A stretch of 64,000 nt of DNA from Halobellus ruber (GCF_014212355.1 NZ_JACKXD010000001.1:581143-645142), one strand, 5' to 3'; shown: positions 1 to 7,922, counted from the stretch's first letter. Notes: generated from the sequence alone by a model not told the origin. Program-made: numbers and translations.

Positions 1-621
1 GGCGACGCCGACCTGGTCCGGGAGACCGTCGAGAGGATCGCCTTCCGCGAGGGCGTCGGCGACACGCTCGCGGAGGGCATCGACCGCGCCCACGAGGAAC
101 TCGGAATCGACAACTGGACCGTCAAGGGCCTGGAGTTCCCCGCCCACGACGGCCGCGCGCTCAACGGCCAGGGGCTGTCCTTTGCGACCGCAAACCGCGG
201 CGCGGACCACATGTACGCCACCTTCTACGCCTACGAGTACCCGCTCGTCTCCCAGGAGCAGGCGTTCGACCCCGACGGCCTCGATTCGGCGAAAGCCGAG
301 AAGCTGGTCGAACTCGAAAACCTCCGTGCGCTGGAGGACTGCGGCGTCGTCTGCCGGTTCTCTCGGGACTTCATGACGCCGGACCGCTTCGAGCAGCTGT
401 TCGAGGCCGACTACGAGTCGCTGCTCGACGTCGGCGGCCGGATCGTGGAGCTCGAGCGGCACTTCAACAACCAGCGGGGGTTCTCCCGGGCGGACGACCG
501 CCTCCCCTACGAGATCGAGGGGCTGGAAGCGGCGCTCGATTCGTACTACGACACCCGCGGGTGGAGCGACGAGGGCGTCGTTCCGAGCGTCGACGGCGCG
601 TCGAGTGCGGCCGCGGACTGA
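1..621 (+). CDS. Aldehyde:ferredoxin oxidoreductase, C-terminal part (cut by window start)
   Basis: Frame 1 is open from the first base to a TGA at 619-621, so 206 residues of the C-terminal end are visible and the start lies outside the window. The sequence around residues 53-71 (GLSFATANRGADHMYATF) is typical of the tungsten/molybdopterin aldehyde:ferredoxin oxidoreductase C-terminal domains. Known members oxidise aldehydes to acids with ferredoxin as acceptor in the cytoplasm. The N-terminal cofactor domain and the [4Fe-4S] cysteines are not visible, so the substrate class cannot be judged. About 250 bases without a convincing gene follow before the convergent aminotransferase gene. Confidence 0.85.
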   Translation, partial: GDADLVRETVERIAFREGVGDTLAEGIDRAHEELGIDNWTVKGLEFPAHDGRALNGQGLSFATANRGADHMYATFYAYEYPLVSQEQAFDPDGLDSAKAEKLVELENLRALEDCGVVCRFSRDFMTPDRFEQLFEADYESLLDVGGRIVELERHFNNQRGFSRADDRLPYEIEGLEAALDSYYDTRGWSDEGVVPSVDGASSAAAD

Positions 622-875
622 CAAAATAGCTGACAGTTCTCGGCTCTGTTTGGGCAGATACCTAAATATGGCGAACGGTGACGTAGAGTCCCCGGAAGCC
701 CCCGCCGGCTCGACTCGGGGGCCTCGGTGCGGTCCTCGTCACTCACTCCGTTCGTTCCTGCGGTCCTACCGTCGGCCACCTTCGCCGAGCCGGCGGCCCC
801 TTCCAGTCCCACCCGCCGGTGGTGTTCTAATCGGCCATCGCGTGTCTGAACGTTGGCGAAACCGCCAGTCCGGGG

Positions 876-2069
876 CTACAGGTAGCCTTCGGTCGCCAGC
901 CGGTCGACGGCCTCCCGGAGCCGCTCCTCGCTGGCGGCGTAAGAGATCCGCGCGTAGCCCGGCGACCCGAACGCCGACCCCGGCACGGTCGCGACGTGGG
1001 CGTCCTCGATCGCGCCCGCACACCACGACTGGTCGTCATCGTCCACCGGGAGCATCATATAGAACGCGCCGTCGCCGACGGGGACGTCGACGTCGTGGTC
1101 GGCGAAGAGATCCGCGAGCATATCCCGGCGCTCCCGGAAGGCCTCGCGCATCTCCGTGACGGCCTCGTCGGTGTTTTCGAGCGCCTCGACGCCGGCGTGC
1201 TGGACGAAGTTGACCGCACACGAGACCGAATGGGAGTGGAGTTTCGCCGCCTGCGACACCAGCGACTCGGGGGCGTGGAGGTAGCCCAGCCGCCACCCGG
1301 TCATCGAGTACGCCTTCGAGAAGCCGTTGATCGTGACCGTCCGGTCTTCCATCCCGTCGAACGCCGCGAGGCTGGGCTGGTCGACGCCGTAGGTGATCCG
1401 CTGGTAGATCTCGTCGGAGATCACGGTGATGTCGTGCTCGACCGCGAGGTCGCGGACGCCCTCGAACGCCGCCTCGGTGTAGACTGCGCCGGTCGGGTTC
1501 GACGGCGAGTTCACGACCAGGAGTTCGGTGTCGTCGGAGACCGCCGCCGCGAGGTCGTCGAGGGCAGGCTCCAGTTGGAAGTCGTAGGGCGCGGTGTCGA
1601 CGCGGTTCAACGACCCGCCGGAGAGCTTCGCCATCGCCTCGTAGGACACCCACGCGGGGTCGAGCAGGACGACCTCGTCACCGGCGCGGGACGACGTCCC
1701 GCCGGCTGACGAGCCTCGCTCGTCAACGCCGTCGATCAGCGTCTGGAACGTCTCGTAGAGCGCCTGCTTCCCGCCGGGGGTGACGATGACCTCGTCGCTT
1801 TCGGCGTCGATGCCGTCGCCCCGGAGCTTCTCGGCGATGGCCTCCCGGAGTTGTGGGATCCCGTTCGAGGGGGTGTACCCGGTGTGGCCGGCGTCCATCG
1901 CCTCTTTCCCGGCTGCAACGACGTTCTCCGGCGTGGGGAAGTCGGGTTCACCCACCGAGAGGTCGACCACGTCGACCCCCGCTGCCTCCAGCTCGCTCGC
2001 CTTGTTGCTGATTGCCAACGTCGCGCTCGGCTCGACCCGCTCGACGCGGGCCGCGAAGTCGAAACTCAT
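876..2069 (-). CDS. Pyridoxal-phosphate aminotransferase, aspartate aminotransferase type (class I/II)
   Basis: This 397-residue fold-type I aminotransferase probably moves amino groups between aspartate or aromatic amino acids and 2-oxoglutarate in the cytoplasm. Visible family marks are the N-terminal SVGEPDFPTPENV, the NSPSNPTG stretch, SDEIYQRITYG, and the PLP lysine in NGFSKAYSMTGWRLGY. The length is close to the family norm except for about 15 extra residues at 116-130 (DERGSSAGGTSSRA). These are encoded by two back-to-back short hairpins and interrupt a normally compact turn before GDEVVLLDPAW. The start ATG overlaps the ribH stop by 4 nt, so the two genes are probably one transcript. 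Substrate specificity is not readable from sequence. Confidence 0.9.
   Translation of the reverse strand: MSFDFAARVERVEPSATLAISNKASELEAAGVDVVDLSVGEPDFPTPENVVAAGKEAMDAGHTGYTPSNGIPQLREAIAEKLRGDGIDAESDEVIVTPGGKQALYETFQTLIDGVDERGSSAGGTSSRAGDEVVLLDPAWVSYEAMAKLSGGSLNRVDTAPYDFQLEPALDDLAAAVSDDTELLVVNSPSNPTGAVYTEAAFEGVRDLAVEHDITVISDEIYQRITYGVDQPSLAAFDGMEDRTVTINGFSKAYSMTGWRLGYLHAPESLVSQAAKLHSHSVSCAVNFVQHAGVEALENTDEAVTEMREAFRERRDMLADLFADHDVDVPVGDGAFYMMLPVDDDDQSWCAGAIEDAHVATVPGSAFGSPGYARISYAASEERLREAVDRLATEGYL
1686..1725. repeat. Twin triplet-loop hairpin inside the aminotransferase gene
   Basis: Two perfect inverted repeats stand side by side: a 7-bp stem with loop GAC at 1686-1702, and an 8-bp stem with loop CTC at 1707-1725. 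They code for the extra residues in the aminotransferase. On the coding strand the inserted unit is 45 nt (15 codons) and is bracketed by the direct repeat TGACGAG, so the frame is kept. Similar paired hairpins occur at 7827-7872 and 30325-30372. Confidence 0.6.
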
Positions 2070-2470
2070 TGTAGCGTCTCCACCAAATCGACCGCGGCGT
2101 TTACCGCTTCCGCACCTTTGTCGATGCGCTCCCGCGCTTCGGCCCCGCTCTGTCCCGGCCCCGAGACGCCGAAGGTGACCGGCACGTCGCGGTCGAGGCT
2201 GATCTCCGTGAGCGCACTCGCGGTGGCGTCGGCGATCACCTGATCGTGGTCGGTGTCGCCGGTCACGACGGCGCCGACGACGGCCACCGCATCGATGTCG
2301 CTGCGGCGCGCCAGCCGGTCGGCCGCGAGCGGCGCGTCGTACACCCCCGGTACCGGGAGGGTCTCGCCGATCGTCACGCCACGTTCCCCGGCGGCATCGC
2401 GCGCAGCCGTCGCCATCCGCTCGGTGACCGAACCGTTGTACTGGGCCACCACCAGCCCGAGTCGTGTCAT
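2066..2470 (-). CDS. ribH: 6,7-dimethyl-8-ribityllumazine synthase
   Basis: This enzyme condenses 5-amino-6-ribitylamino-uracil with 3,4-dihydroxy-2-butanone 4-phosphate to form the lumazine precursor of riboflavin. The 134-residue protein has the short archaeal length. It shows YNGSVTERM near the N-terminus, VPGVYDAPLAADRL, and GAVVTGDTDHDQVIADATA, where the His of TDHDQ matches the catalytic histidine region. The start at 2470 (MTRLGLVVAQYNG) was chosen because the longer upstream reading has no conserved content. The stop overlaps the downstream aminotransferase start by 4 nt, which suggests translational coupling. Confidence 0.93.
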   Translation of the reverse strand: MTRLGLVVAQYNGSVTERMATAARDAAGERGVTIGETLPVPGVYDAPLAADRLARRSDIDAVAVVGAVVTGDTDHDQVIADATASALTEISLDRDVPVTFGVSGPGQSGAEARERIDKGAEAVNAAVDLVETLQ

Positions 2471-2601
2471 ACCGAAGCGGTTCCCCCGGGAGCCCAAAGA
2501 GGTATCGGCAGTTCCCGACGTTCGGTACCGCCGCCGACGGTTGCGACCCGCCGCATCGACAAACACAAGAGTTGTAACGGCGTGGTGGCCAACGGACGAC
2601 A

Positions 2602-4572
2602 ATGAGCCCTGACGGGGGTCACCCCGACGATCCGCCCTCCACCGGGGACGCAGACGGTCCCGCCGTGCCGTCAGCGGCCGACGACGCCGGCGGCTTCGCT
2701 GCGGACGCCCGCGACGACGACCCCACCGGATCAGCCGGCCCCGACGCCGACGCGACGCGCGCCAGCGACGCTGCCGCTCCGAGCGACGGCCCGTCCTCGG
2801 TCGTCGACGTCGCGCTCCCCTCGGACGCCCGCCGTCGGCTCCTGGCGGGCCTTCTGGGGATCACGGCCGTCGCGCTCGCGCTCCGGCTCGTCGCCCTCGG
2901 CGGCCGGATCTTCCACTGGGACGAGGGCCGGGTCGGCTACTGGATCCTCCGGTACCACGAAACCGGCGTCCACTCGTATCGCCCGATCGTTCACGGCCCG
3001 TTCCTCCCGATCGTCAACGACTGGCTCTTCGCGTTCCTCCCGGTTTCTGACTTCGCGGCGCGGCTCCCGGTCGCCGTCGTCGGCGGCTTGGTCCCCCTCG
3101 TGGTGTGGCTGTTCCGCGAGCGGCTCCGGCGGACGGAACTCCTCGCCCTGGCGGCGTTGCTCGCGCTGAACCCGATCGCGGTCTACTACTCCCGGTTTAT
3201 GCGGAACGACGTCCTGGTGGCGGTGTTCGCGGTCGCCGCGCTGGGGTTCGTGGTCCGCGGCTTCGACACCGGGCGGCTCCGGTACGCCTTCCCCGCGGCG
3301 GCGTCGCTCGGGTTAGCGTTCACGACGAAGGAGAACGCGATCCTCTACGTGCTCTGTTTCCTCGGTGCGGGCGCGGTGCTTGCGGACCACCGACTGCTCG
3401 CGGCTCGCGCCCGCGGGGAGTCCGCGTCGACGGTCCTTGCCCGGTGGCGTGCGGGGACCACCGACCGACTCCTGAGACACGGCCCCTCCGTGCGGGCGTC
3501 GCTACAGCGGGTCGGCGTCGTCGCGGTCGGGTCTCTCGCGCTGTTCTTCGGCGTCGTGTTCTTCTTTTACGCGCCGCGTCCGGACCTCTGGCAGGCGCTT
3601 TCCTCGCCCGCACAGCTCCCCGGGGTCGTCGACGCCGGCACCGTCGGGGCCGCCGAGAAGTTCGTCGACACGTGGGCTTCCGGGAGCCACCAGGACCACC
3701 CGTACCTCCCGTACCTGGGTGACCTGGCCGAAACCCTGGCGTACGGCGCGCCCGCCGTTGTCGCGTTCGGGGTCTTCGGGATCGTCGTCGACCGCTACGG
3801 GGTCCGCGGAACCGGCCCCCGGGAGTTCGTGACGTTTGCGACCTACTGGGCGGCGGCGTCGCTCGTCGGCTACCCGATCGCGACCGACATCCAGGCGCCG
3901 TGGGCCGCAGTCCACGTGATCGTCCCGCTGGCGATCCCCGCCGCGGTCGGCGTGGCGTTCGTGGTCGACGCCGCGGGGGAAGCGGTCGCCGCCCGGGACG
4001 CGGTGAGCGTCGGCCTCGCCGCGCTCGTGGTGCTGTCGGCACTCGGCGGCGCGGCCGCGGCCAACGCCGCGTACTTCAACTCCACCGACGAGGCCGACAA
4101 GCAGGTGCTCCAGTGGGCCCAGCCGTCGAACGACCTGAAGCCCACGGTCCAGGTGGTCGGCGAAGTCGTTGCCGAAAACGACGACGGTCCCGACGTGCTC
4201 TTCGTCGGGTCGCGTCCGCCCGGCGGCGACGGCGAGACGTTCTACGTCCGCAACGAGTCGTCGCTGAACACCGCGCCGCCCGGCGGCCCGGCGTGGCACG
4301 ACCGGCTCCCGCTGCCGTGGTATCTGGAACGGTACGACGCCGAGATCACGAGTACCGACCCGGACGAACAGCGGGACGCGGCGCTGTCGGACCCACCGCC
4401 GGTGGTGATCACGAAGGACTACGACCGGACCGAGACCGAGGCGGCGCTGTCGGGGTACACCGCCTTCGAGCACAACTTCCGGCTGTGGAACGACCGGGTG
4501 GTGGTGTTCGTCGAGACCGCGGAGCTCCAACGGGTCGCACCCGAGCGGGTGCCGGAGACGGGCGGCGGCTGA
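2602..4572 (+). CDS. agl23: Polytopic membrane protein, flippase activity-associated Agl23 type (TIGR03663 family)
   Basis: This 656-residue protein has an acidic, Asp/Ala/Pro-rich N-terminal tail of about 75 residues. Many hydrophobic segments follow from residue 85 to about 500, then a soluble C-terminal domain. The first loop carries FHWDEGRVGYWILRY, a pattern of GT39/PMT-like glycosyltransferase folds, and FMRNDVLVAVFAVAALGF follows later. These features fit the haloarchaeal TIGR03663 proteins named Agl23, which are linked to lipid-linked oligosaccharide handling in N-glycosylation. The gene is divergent from ribH with a gap of about 130 bp. The family call is recognition of pattern; flippase involvement is known only for relatives and is not shown here. 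Confidence 0.75.
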   Translation: MSPDGGHPDDPPSTGDADGPAVPSAADDAGGFAADARDDDPTGSAGPDADATRASDAAAPSDGPSSVVDVALPSDARRRLLAGLLGITAVALALRLVALGGRIFHWDEGRVGYWILRYHETGVHSYRPIVHGPFLPIVNDWLFAFLPVSDFAARLPVAVVGGLVPLVVWLFRERLRRTELLALAALLALNPIAVYYSRFMRNDVLVAVFAVAALGFVVRGFDTGRLRYAFPAAASLGLAFTTKENAILYVLCFLGAGAVLADHRLLAARARGESASTVLARWRAGTTDRLLRHGPSVRASLQRVGVVAVGSLALFFGVVFFFYAPRPDLWQALSSPAQLPGVVDAGTVGAAEKFVDTWASGSHQDHPYLPYLGDLAETLAYGAPAVVAFGVFGIVVDRYGVRGTGPREFVTFATYWAAASLVGYPIATDIQAPWAAVHVIVPLAIPAAVGVAFVVDAAGEAVAARDAVSVGLAALVVLSALGGAAAANAAYFNSTDEADKQVLQWAQPSNDLKPTVQVVGEVVAENDDGPDVLFVGSRPPGGDGETFYVRNESSLNTAPPGGPAWHDRLPLPWYLERYDAEITSTDPDEQRDAALSDPPPVVITKDYDRTETEAALSGYTAFEHNFRLWNDRVVVFVETAELQRVAPERVPETGGG

Positions 4573-4631
4573 CCGGCCCACCGCCGAACCCACGACAGTC
4601 GGCAACCTTTATTCGGTCGCCAGGGGTACCG

Positions 4632-5804
4632 ATGCCCGTGACCGTTACCGTCCCAGGACCCACGCTCGGCGTCGTCGGCGGGGGCCAACTCGGCCGGATG
4701 CTCGCCGAGGCGGCCGCCCCGCTCGGCGTCGAGGTGGTCGTCCTCGATCCCACCCCGGACTGCCCCGCGGCGCCGGTCGCCCGCGACCAGATCGTCGGTG
4801 ACTTCGACGACCCCGACGCGTTCGCCGAGTTCGCGGCGCGCGTCGACGCCGTCACCTTCGAGATCGAACTCGCCGACGCGGACCTGCTGGCCCGGGTCGC
4901 CGACGAGCACGGCGTCCCCGTCGATCCCGCCCCGGAGACGCTACGGACCATCGAGGACAAACTGGTCCAGAAGCGCACGCTCGCGGACGCCGGGATCCCG
5001 GTCCCGCCGTTCCGGCGGGTCGACGACGCCGACGACCTCCGCGACGCCCTCGCGGAGTTCGACGCGGTGATGCTGAAGGCCCGCACCGGCGGCTACGACG
5101 GCCGGGGCAACGTCCCGGTCTCGGACCCCGACGACGCCGAGGCAGCGATGGACGCGGTCGGCGGCCCTGCGATGGCGGAGGCGTTCGTCGACTTCGCGCG
5201 GGAGTTGTCGGTGATCGCGGTCCAGGGCGACGGCGAGGTCCGCACGTTCCCGGCGGGCGAGAACGTCCACGAAGAGGAGATCCTGCGGGAGACGATCCTC
5301 CCCGCGCGGACGACCGAGGCGGTTCTCGAACGCGCCGAGGGGGTCGCCCGCGACGTGCTCGACACCCTCTCGGGACGGGGGGTCTTCGGGATCGAACTGT
5401 TCGAGACCCGGGATGGGGAGATCCAGGTGAACGAGATCGCGCCGCGACCCCACAACTCCGGGCACTGGACGATCGAGGGCGCGCGCACCTCACAGTTCGA
5501 ACAGCACGTCCGTGCCGTGCTCGGGTGGCCGCTGGGCTCGACGCGGCTTCGGTGTCCCACGGTGATGACCAACCTCCTCGGCACCGTCGACGAGCCCCGA
5601 CCCGCCCGGCTCGGCAACGTCGAGGCCGTCCTCGGCGACCCGAACGCGTCGCTGCACTGGTACGGGAAAGCCGAGGTGCGGCCGCTCCGGAAGATGGGCC
5701 ACGTCACCGTCACCGGCGACGGGGAGCGGGACCGCGATGCCAACCCTCTCGCGCACGCGAGAGAGCTCCGCGAGGCGGTACGCTTCGAGCACCCGGACGA
5801 ATGA
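4632..5804 (+). CDS. purK: 5-(carboxyamino)imidazole ribonucleotide synthase
   Basis: PurK uses ATP and bicarbonate to carboxylate aminoimidazole ribonucleotide in purine synthesis. The 390-residue ATP-grasp protein starts with TLGVVGGGQLGRMLAEAA (N-terminal preATP domain). It continues with FEIELADADLL, then KLVQKRTLADAGIPVPPF, MLKARTGGYDGRGN in the ATP-binding loop, and VNEIAPRPHNSGHWTIEGA at the metal-binding end. The ATG at 4632 was chosen because it begins the conserved part; the frame stays open upstream only as a shadow of the previous gene. purE follows 24 bp downstream, so the two are very likely one operon. Confidence 0.95.
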   Translation: MPVTVTVPGPTLGVVGGGQLGRMLAEAAAPLGVEVVVLDPTPDCPAAPVARDQIVGDFDDPDAFAEFAARVDAVTFEIELADADLLARVADEHGVPVDPAPETLRTIEDKLVQKRTLADAGIPVPPFRRVDDADDLRDALAEFDAVMLKARTGGYDGRGNVPVSDPDDAEAAMDAVGGPAMAEAFVDFARELSVIAVQGDGEVRTFPAGENVHEEEILRETILPARTTEAVLERAEGVARDVLDTLSGRGVFGIELFETRDGEIQVNEIAPRPHNSGHWTIEGARTSQFEQHVRAVLGWPLGSTRLRCPTVMTNLLGTVDEPRPARLGNVEAVLGDPNASLHWYGKAEVRPLRKMGHVTVTGDGERDRDANPLAHARELREAVRFEHPDE

Positions 5805-5828
5805 CCGGCGACGCGAGCCACGCATACG

Positions 5829-6476
5829 ATGACTGAGTACACCACAGACGGCGACGCCGACGTGACCGTACAGGACCTGATCGACCGACTCCACGAGGAG
5901 GCCGACCTCGAGTTCTCCGCCGCCGACACCCCGGATGTCGGGATCATCATGGGGTCGGACTCCGATCTGGACACGATGTCCGGCGCCCACGACGCCCTGG
6001 ACCGCCTGGACTTCGCAGAGCAGACCGACCTCCGGGAGCCGCCCGAGTCGCGGTTCACCTACGAGACGTACGTCGTCTCCGCCCACCGGACGCCGGAACT
6101 GATGTACGCCTACGGCGAGACCGCCGCCGACCGCGGCCTCGACGTGGTGATCGCGGGCGCGGGCGGAAAGTCCGCGGATCTGCCGAACATAACCGCCTCC
6201 ATCGCGTACCCCATCCCCGTGATCGGGGTCCCCGTGCAGGAGAAGTCCGTCGACTCGGTGATCGGGATGCCCACCGGCGCGCCGATCGTCGCGGTCGACG
6301 CCGGCAAGTCGTTCAACGCCGCGCTGTCGGCCGTTCAGATCCTCTCTCGCGAGCACGGGGAACTCCGCGACCGGCTGGACGAGTACCACGACGCCCTCGT
6401 TTCGGACGTCGCCCGCGACTCCCGGGACCTCCACGACCTGGGTGTCGATGGCTACCGCGAGCGCCGCGGGGAGTGA
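5829..6476 (+). CDS. purE: N5-carboxyaminoimidazole ribonucleotide mutase
   Basis: PurE rearranges the PurK product to 4-carboxy-aminoimidazole ribonucleotide. The core motifs are present in order: GIIMGSDSDLDTM, VVSAHRTPELMYAYGE, and IAGAGGKSADLPNITAS. At 215 residues it is longer than the roughly 160-residue bacterial form, with an N-terminal extension of about 35 acidic residues (TTDGDADVTVQDLIDRL) and a C-terminal tail. A palindromic repeat element starts immediately after the stop codon. Confidence 0.95.
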   Translation: MTEYTTDGDADVTVQDLIDRLHEEADLEFSAADTPDVGIIMGSDSDLDTMSGAHDALDRLDFAEQTDLREPPESRFTYETYVVSAHRTPELMYAYGETAADRGLDVVIAGAGGKSADLPNITASIAYPIPVIGVPVQEKSVDSVIGMPTGAPIVAVDAGKSFNAALSAVQILSREHGELRDRLDEYHDALVSDVARDSRDLHDLGVDGYRERRGE

Positions 6477-6556
6477 TACTGTCGGCTATAGTCCCGTGAG
6501 GGGTTTCGACACCCCGGGGTGTCGAAAACCTTCAGGTAGTTATACCCAACAGTATG
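6477..6556. repeat. MITE-like palindromic element, copy 1
   Basis: An element of about 80 bp begins directly after the purE stop. Its ends form imperfect terminal inverted repeats: ATACTGTCGGCTATA on the left and ATACTGTTGGGTATA reading in from the right. Its centre is a perfect palindrome of 24 bp at 6504-6527. It carries no coding capacity. A second copy lies at 19271-19430, almost identical outside an 80-bp insertion. Two copies with conserved ends suggest a small non-autonomous mobile element; no transposase is visible in this window. Confidence 0.75.
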
Positions 6557-6618
6557 AGTTCCCGGATCCGGGGGTTCCCCCGGTTCCGACCCGCCCGGAC
6601 CGCGACCACAAATCAACG

Positions 6619-6658
6619 CTTATGAGGTGCCACCTCTAAGCGCCACGTACAAGGAGAC
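6619..6658 (+). promoter_or_regulatory. Leader of the nuo operon with short inverted repeat and strong RBS
   Basis: Upstream of nuoA there is a TATA-like CTTATGA at 6619-6625, a 6-bp inverted repeat GAGGTG-C-CACCTC at 6624-6636, and a strong ribosome binding site AAGGAGACC at 6651-6659, six bases before the ATG. The inverted repeat contains a Shine-Dalgarno-like GAGGTG, so it could be an operator or could mask a site in the mRNA. Its role is inferred only from position. Confidence 0.4.
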
Positions 6659-6664
6659 CACCGA

Positions 6665-7078
6665 ATGAGTGAATGGATCGCAATCGGGGCTTTAGGGCTC
6701 GTCGCGGTCGGCATCCCGCTGGGGATGATGGCCGTCTCGGCGATACTCCGCCCGGGGGTCCCCGAACAAGGAAAACGCGCCACCTACGAGAGCGGTGAGA
6801 TCCCGACCGGCACGGCGCGCGTCCAGTTCAACATCCAGTATTACATGGTCGCGCTGCTGTTCGTCGTGTTCGACGTCGAGACCGTTCTCATCTTCCCGTG
6901 GACCGTGATCTACCGGTCCGCGCTGAGCCAGGGGGTCGCCCTCTCGACGGTGCTGTGGCCGATGCTCGCGTTCGTGGGCATCCTCGTCGTCGGCCTGGTG
7001 TGGGCGTGGCGCAACGGCGCGGTCGAGTGGGTCAAAAGCCCGCTTGCGAACCGCCAAAAGACGGAACGAAACGCATGA
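6665..7078 (+). CDS. nuoA: NADH-quinone oxidoreductase subunit A homologue
   Basis: This is the first gene of the complex I-like operon. The 137-residue protein has three hydrophobic segments and the NuoA hallmark between the first two: the loop GKRATYESGEIPTGTARVQF, followed by FDVETVLIFPW. In complex I this subunit helps form the quinone channel with NuoH, J and K. An AAGGAGACC ribosome binding site precedes the ATG. Its stop overlaps the nuoB start by 4 nt. Confidence 0.95.
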   Translation: MSEWIAIGALGLVAVGIPLGMMAVSAILRPGVPEQGKRATYESGEIPTGTARVQFNIQYYMVALLFVVFDVETVLIFPWTVIYRSALSQGVALSTVLWPMLAFVGILVVGLVWAWRNGAVEWVKSPLANRQKTERNA

Positions 7079-7785
7079 GCAGCCAACGAGAAACACCATT
7101 CGTCACGGACGACTCGCACGTACAGACCGACACCCGGGACGCCCGGATGACCGGCGGCGGCGCGGACAACCGGTTCAACTCGAAGCTCCGGCAGGCGTTC
7201 GGCTCCTCGCCGTTCATCCTGACGAAGTTCGACCAGTTCATGAACTGGGTTCGCGGGTCGTCGATGTTTATGCTGCAGTTCGGCATCGCCTGTTGCAGCA
7301 TCGAGATGATGCACACCTACTCGGTGAAACACGACCTCGACCGGTTCGCCGCGGGCGTCCCCCGCGCGTCGCCCCGGCAGGCCGACGTCATCATCGTCCC
7401 CGGGACGATCGTCTCGAAGTTCGCCCCGCGGATGAAACGGGTCTACGACCAGATGCCCGAGCCGAAGTTCGTGGTCGGGATGGGGTCGTGTACCATCTCC
7501 GGCGGCCCGTTCCAGGAGGGGTACAACGTCATCAAGGGCGCCGAGGAGGTCATCCCCGTCGACATCCACGTCCCCGGCTGTCCCCCGCGTCCGGAAGCGC
7601 TGATCTACGGGGTCGCGAAACTCCAGCAGCGCATCGCGGAGGGCGAGTCCAGCCCGGTGACGGTCAAGCCCTACGAGCTCGAACAGTTCGACGACCTCGA
7701 ACAGGACGAGATCGTCGACCAGCTCGCCGACCAGATCGACGAGGAGGACCTGGTGATGCGGTACAACTGGGCTGATTCGCCATGA
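7075..7785 (+). CDS. nuoB: NADH-quinone oxidoreductase subunit B homologue
   Basis: This 236-residue subunit carries cluster N2, the last iron-sulfur centre before quinone. The ligand cysteines are visible: the tandem CC in GIACCSIEMMH, one in GMGSCTISGGPF, and one in VPGCPPRPEALIYGV. The first 45 residues are a hydrophilic haloarchaeal extension. The start at 7075 overlaps nuoA (ATGA). The stop overlaps, also as ATGA, a 46-codon open frame that fills the gap to nuoCD. Confidence 0.95.
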   Translation: MSSQRETPFVTDDSHVQTDTRDARMTGGGADNRFNSKLRQAFGSSPFILTKFDQFMNWVRGSSMFMLQFGIACCSIEMMHTYSVKHDLDRFAAGVPRASPRQADVIIVPGTIVSKFAPRMKRVYDQMPEPKFVVGMGSCTISGGPFQEGYNVIKGAEEVIPVDIHVPGCPPRPEALIYGVAKLQQRIAEGESSPVTVKPYELEQFDDLEQDEIVDQLADQIDEEDLVMRYNWADSP

Positions 7786-7922
7786 GCACGCTGAGACGTT
7801 CCTGCTCGCCGGACGGCTGCGCGGTCGCCGGCGCTGTTAGCGCCGGCTGTAAGAGGGATCTTCGATCCCTCTCTGGCTGCGACTCATCTACTCACGCTCG
7901 ACACCGGAGGTGTCTCGCGTGA
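7782..7922 (+). CDS. Possible 46-residue coupling ORF between nuoB and nuoCD
   Basis: An ATG overlapping the nuoB stop (ATGA) opens a 46-codon frame whose TGA overlaps the nuoCD start (GTGA at 7919-7922). The predicted peptide is Ser/Arg-rich with five cysteines (positions 8, 13, 23, 33 and 44) and resembles no family I recognise. The frame runs straight through two perfect hairpins. It may have no protein function and only keep ribosomes moving from nuoB to nuoCD across inserted DNA, or the frame may be chance. Confidence 0.3.
   Translation: MSTLRRSCSPDGCAVAGAVSAGCKRDLRSLSGCDSSTHARHRRCLA
7827..7872. repeat. Twin triplet-loop hairpin between nuoB and nuoCD
   Basis: Two perfect 9-bp stems with three-base loops are adjacent: GCCGGCGCT-GTT-AGCGCCGGC at 7827-7847 and AGAGGGATC-TTC-GATCCCTCT at 7852-7872. 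They occupy most of the only gap in nuoA-nuoI, where all other junctions overlap. In RNA they would form two stable stem-loops just upstream of the nuoCD start. The geometry matches the pairs at 1686-1725 and 30325-30372. Confidence 0.65.

Noticed and set aside
622-875. 254-bp gap after the aldehyde oxidoreductase gene as a possible small gene or RNA.
   Set aside because: Contains GC-rich stretches and a weak inverted repeat around GAAGCCCCCG/CGGGGGCC but no start with support and no terminator; no feature can be claimed.
605-1159. 184-codon frame opposite and beyond the aminotransferase 3' end.
   Set aside because: Arg/Pro/Gly-rich, basic translation typical of an antisense shadow in GC-rich halophile DNA; it runs over the conserved aminotransferase coding region.
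5745-5770. CTCTCGCGCACGCGAGAG hairpin at the end of purK.
   Set aside because: Lies in conserved coding sequence (ANPLAHARELREA) and is single, so it does not belong to the paired-hairpin group.
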